Of a stretch of DNA of 7,273 nt, positions 5,498 through 7,273 are shown piece after piece. Below the pieces are notes generated by a model, which was given only the letters and a program-made list of their open reading frames with translations, was not told the origin of the DNA and made no database searches. The first letter of the stretch is position 1; each line of letters begins with the position of its first letter. A program made the position numbers and the translations under genes. The stretch is from Patulibacter sp050252545. Lineage in GTDB: Bacteria; Actinomycetota; Thermoleophilia; Solirubrobacterales; Solirubrobacteraceae. The stretch spans positions 1 through 7,273 of the forward strand of contig JBFWKS010000229.1 of assembly GCA_050252545.1 (NCBI GenBank). The letters are read 5' to 3'.

Positions 5498-7273
5498 ATG
5501 TCCCGATCTCCCGTCCGTGGCCCACGTGCCGCGCTGCTCGTCTCGACCGCCGCCCTCGCCGGCGCCCTCGCACTCCCGGTGGCCGCCCCAGCCGCGGTCA
5601 CGACGACGCGCGTCACCTCGCCGACCGAGGACACGGTCGTGGACTCGCTCGGTGCCTCGTTCAGCGGGGACCTCGGTGAGCAGACGATGACCGTCAGCGG
5701 CGTGGCCCCGGGGGCCGCCGACGGCGACGAGGTGGCGATCGGCTGCACCTACACCGGCAACGGCGTCCTGATCGCCGACCCGCTCGGGACGGCCGAGATC
5801 GACGACGGGGCGTTCTCGGGGGAGGTCCACCGCCCGATCTACACCTGCCGGATCCGGGCGTTTCCCCCGGAGCTCGTGGACGACGGGGACGACCTCGATC
5901 CCGACCTCGACCTGTCGGCCTTCGCCGGACCACGCGTGCTGGGCGGCGGGTTCCAGTCGACACGGATCGACGAACCGGGCAGCGCATGGGACGGTGCCGA
6001 CGCGTTCCAGTCGATCCGCGGTCAGCGCAACGGGATGGTGATGAGCACGGGCCTGTCGATCGGACTGTCCGGATCCGGCCTCTTCGGCGGATTGTCCGGC
6101 GGGATCTTCGCCACCGCGCTCATCGAGGACACCTACCTGCGACTCCTGTTCGGACCGTCCGCCATGCTCTCGGGCTTCGGCCCGCTCGCCGGGGGCGGGC
6201 TCCCCGGGGCGGGGTACCCGTTGGACGTCGCGAACGCCGGCGTGGTCGTCGACGGCCGCCCGGGCGCGGCGGTACCGGGGGTCGGAGAGCAGCGCAGCCG
6301 GCTCATCTCCCGCACGCTGGACCCCGTTACCGGTGGTGTCACGATCGTCGAGACCTCGCCGATCGCGCTGATCGAGGACGGCGACGAGGGACCGGCGCTC
6401 GTCCCGTCCGGCATCAGCGTCCGTCGCACGTACCGGCAGGACCGTGACGGTCGGCAGATGACGTTCACCGACGAGTTCCGGTCCGACGACGGCCGACCCC
6501 ATCGGATCGAGGCCCGGTACGGCCAGAGCCTCTACTCGCTCTACACCGAGGGCCACGACCCGATCACGAAGGAGCCGGCGAGCTTCCGCCTGCCGTGGGC
6601 GACGGGCGAGGAGTACATCGTCCCCGAGGGCGGCGAGACGTTCGGCGCGGCGCCTCCCGGCCGGACGACGATCTGGGTCCACGGCCCCCGTCAGGACTAC
6701 TCCGCGTTGTACGAGGATGAGCGGCGGAGCACCCCCCGCGCCACGGGGGACGGCGACGTGCTCCCACGGGCCGAGGGCGCGATCACGTTCGCGGACGCCC
6801 CCACCGACGTCAAGTTCCTCAACCGCGCCGCGTTCGTGATGCGGTTCGTCCGCGACGTCCCCGCGGGCGGCAGCACGACCCTGACCCACACCTACTCGCA
6901 GCACCTCGACCCGAAGGGCCTCGACGAGCTCGTCGACGGCACGCCGCCGTCGGCGGTCCTGCCCGCCCCGCCGACCACGACGCCGCTGCCCACCAAGCCC
7001 GCGCCCGTGCCGGCGACGCTCCCCTTCTGCGTCAGCCCGTTCGTGTCGCTGGTCGACCTGGACGCGACCGGCACCAAGCGTCGCCCCCGCACCCGGCTGG
7101 TCGGCGTCGCGTCGCCGACGCTGGCGGGAGCGACCGTGCGGGTGCGTCGCGACGGCAAGCAGGTCCGCAAGGCGAAGGTCGGCCGCGACGGCACCATCCG
7201 CGTCACCGTCGCCGCGCCGAAGAACGCCAAGCGCCGTGCGAAGGCCCGCTACCGACTCGTCGGCGGCAAGCTC
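5498..7273 (+). CDS. Large secreted protein of unknown function, 3' end beyond the window
   Basis: An uninterrupted frame of 592 codons runs from ATG 5498 to the window's last base. I translated it directly and found no stop. Residues 1-33 form a Sec signal peptide: Arg at 3, 7 and 10, a hydrophobic core at 11-29, and likely cleavage after A32 (A30-P-A32). Residues of about 34-125 look like an Ig-like beta domain (SP...V..F...VTVSG..DG), with C83 and C117 placed for a disulfide. An acidic Asp-rich linker follows, then a glycine-rich hydrophobic stretch (179-240), then a mixed, strand-rich region to about 480. The tract at 483-509 is Pro/Thr-rich and linker-like. From C511 a basic module rich in Lys and Arg begins and continues past the edge. 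No catalytic motif, sortase signal or membrane anchor is visible in the part present. It has its own promoter and ribosome site. An adhesion, cell-surface or polymer-binding role is only a guess; I do not recognise the family. Confidence 0.85.
   Translation, partial: MSRSPVRGPRAALLVSTAALAGALALPVAAPAAVTTTRVTSPTEDTVVDSLGASFSGDLGEQTMTVSGVAPGAADGDEVAIGCTYTGNGVLIADPLGTAEIDDGAFSGEVHRPIYTCRIRAFPPELVDDGDDLDPDLDLSAFAGPRVLGGGFQSTRIDEPGSAWDGADAFQSIRGQRNGMVMSTGLSIGLSGSGLFGGLSGGIFATALIEDTYLRLLFGPSAMLSGFGPLAGGGLPGAGYPLDVANAGVVVDGRPGAAVPGVGEQRSRLISRTLDPVTGGVTIVETSPIALIEDGDEGPALVPSGISVRRTYRQDRDGRQMTFTDEFRSDDGRPHRIEARYGQSLYSLYTEGHDPITKEPASFRLPWATGEEYIVPEGGETFGAAPPGRTTIWVHGPRQDYSALYEDERRSTPRATGDGDVLPRAEGAITFADAPTDVKFLNRAAFVMRFVRDVPAGGSTTLTHTYSQHLDPKGLDELVDGTPPSAVLPAPPTTTPLPTKPAPVPATLPFCVSPFVSLVDLDATGTKRRPRTRLVGVASPTLAGATVRVRRDGKQVRKAKVGRDGTIRVTVAAPKNAKRRAKARYRLVGGKL

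Noticed and set aside
5473..5679. 68-codon + frame beginning at the earlier ATG 5473
   Set aside because: Different frame from the secreted protein, no ribosome site before it, Arg/Pro-rich translation, and it overlaps the signal-peptide region of the well-supported gene.
4270..5748. 492-codon - strand frame spanning the regulator's 3' end, the intergenic gap and the next gene's start
   Set aside because: Ser/Ala/Arg-rich with no domain; it crosses terminator, promoter and ribosome site of the + strand genes and is best read as a GC-driven shadow.
5405..6904. 499-codon open frame on the - strand opposite the secreted protein
   Set aside because: It lacks domains and runs through the proposed promoter region. 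The + strand frame has a strong ribosome site, a signal peptide and sensible composition up to the window end.
1..7273. CRISPR array, insertion sequence, tRNA, rRNA or toxin-antitoxin pair
   Set aside because: I saw no regularly spaced repeats of 20-40 bases, no transposase-like product, no cloverleaf or rRNA-like sequence, and no pair of small genes with antitoxin or toxin motifs.

Overview
The window comes from a very GC-rich bacterium (my estimate by eye is above 70% G+C, with G or C at most third codon positions). It carries four genes, all on the + strand. The G+C content, the LuxR-family ATPase regulator of LAL type and the secreted protein with a basic, strand-like C-terminal module suggest a high-GC actinobacterium. 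Thermoleophilia (Solirubrobacter, Conexibacter or Patulibacter type) is my best guess. That placement is inference; no rRNA or other taxonomic marker is present.

Layout. Bases 1-866 hold the 3' three quarters of a glycerate kinase gene whose start lies left of the window. Bases 1004-2353 (or 863-2353 with an alternative GTG start) hold an NAD(P)-dependent glycerol-3-phosphate dehydrogenase, gpsA, with an unusual tail of about 110 residues. After a 96-base gap, bases 2450-5290 hold a 946-residue LAL-type transcriptional regulator with an N-terminal P-loop ATPase, a helical middle and a C-terminal LuxR helix-turn-helix. After a 207-base gap, bases 5498-7273 hold a large secreted protein of unknown function, still open at the right edge (592 codons, no stop). 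Its gap contains the clearest regulatory DNA here: a -35/-10 pair with 17-base spacing, an inverted repeat over the -35 box, three CCAGGG repeats, a GGGTTAACCC palindrome and a strong ribosome binding site.

How the genes relate. Glycerate kinase and GpsA both act on three-carbon intermediates (glycerate to phosphoglycerate; dihydroxyacetone phosphate to sn-glycerol 3-phosphate) and may be co-transcribed. The regulator and the secreted protein look like separate transcription units. The regulator could control the repeat-bearing promoter beside it, but only proximity supports that. The main points of interest are the operator-like array, the glycine-rich hydrophobic stretch in the secreted protein, the GpsA tail and the compact glycerate kinase. 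I see no mobile element, CRISPR array, tRNA or rRNA, and no evidence that the four genes form one undescribed system.
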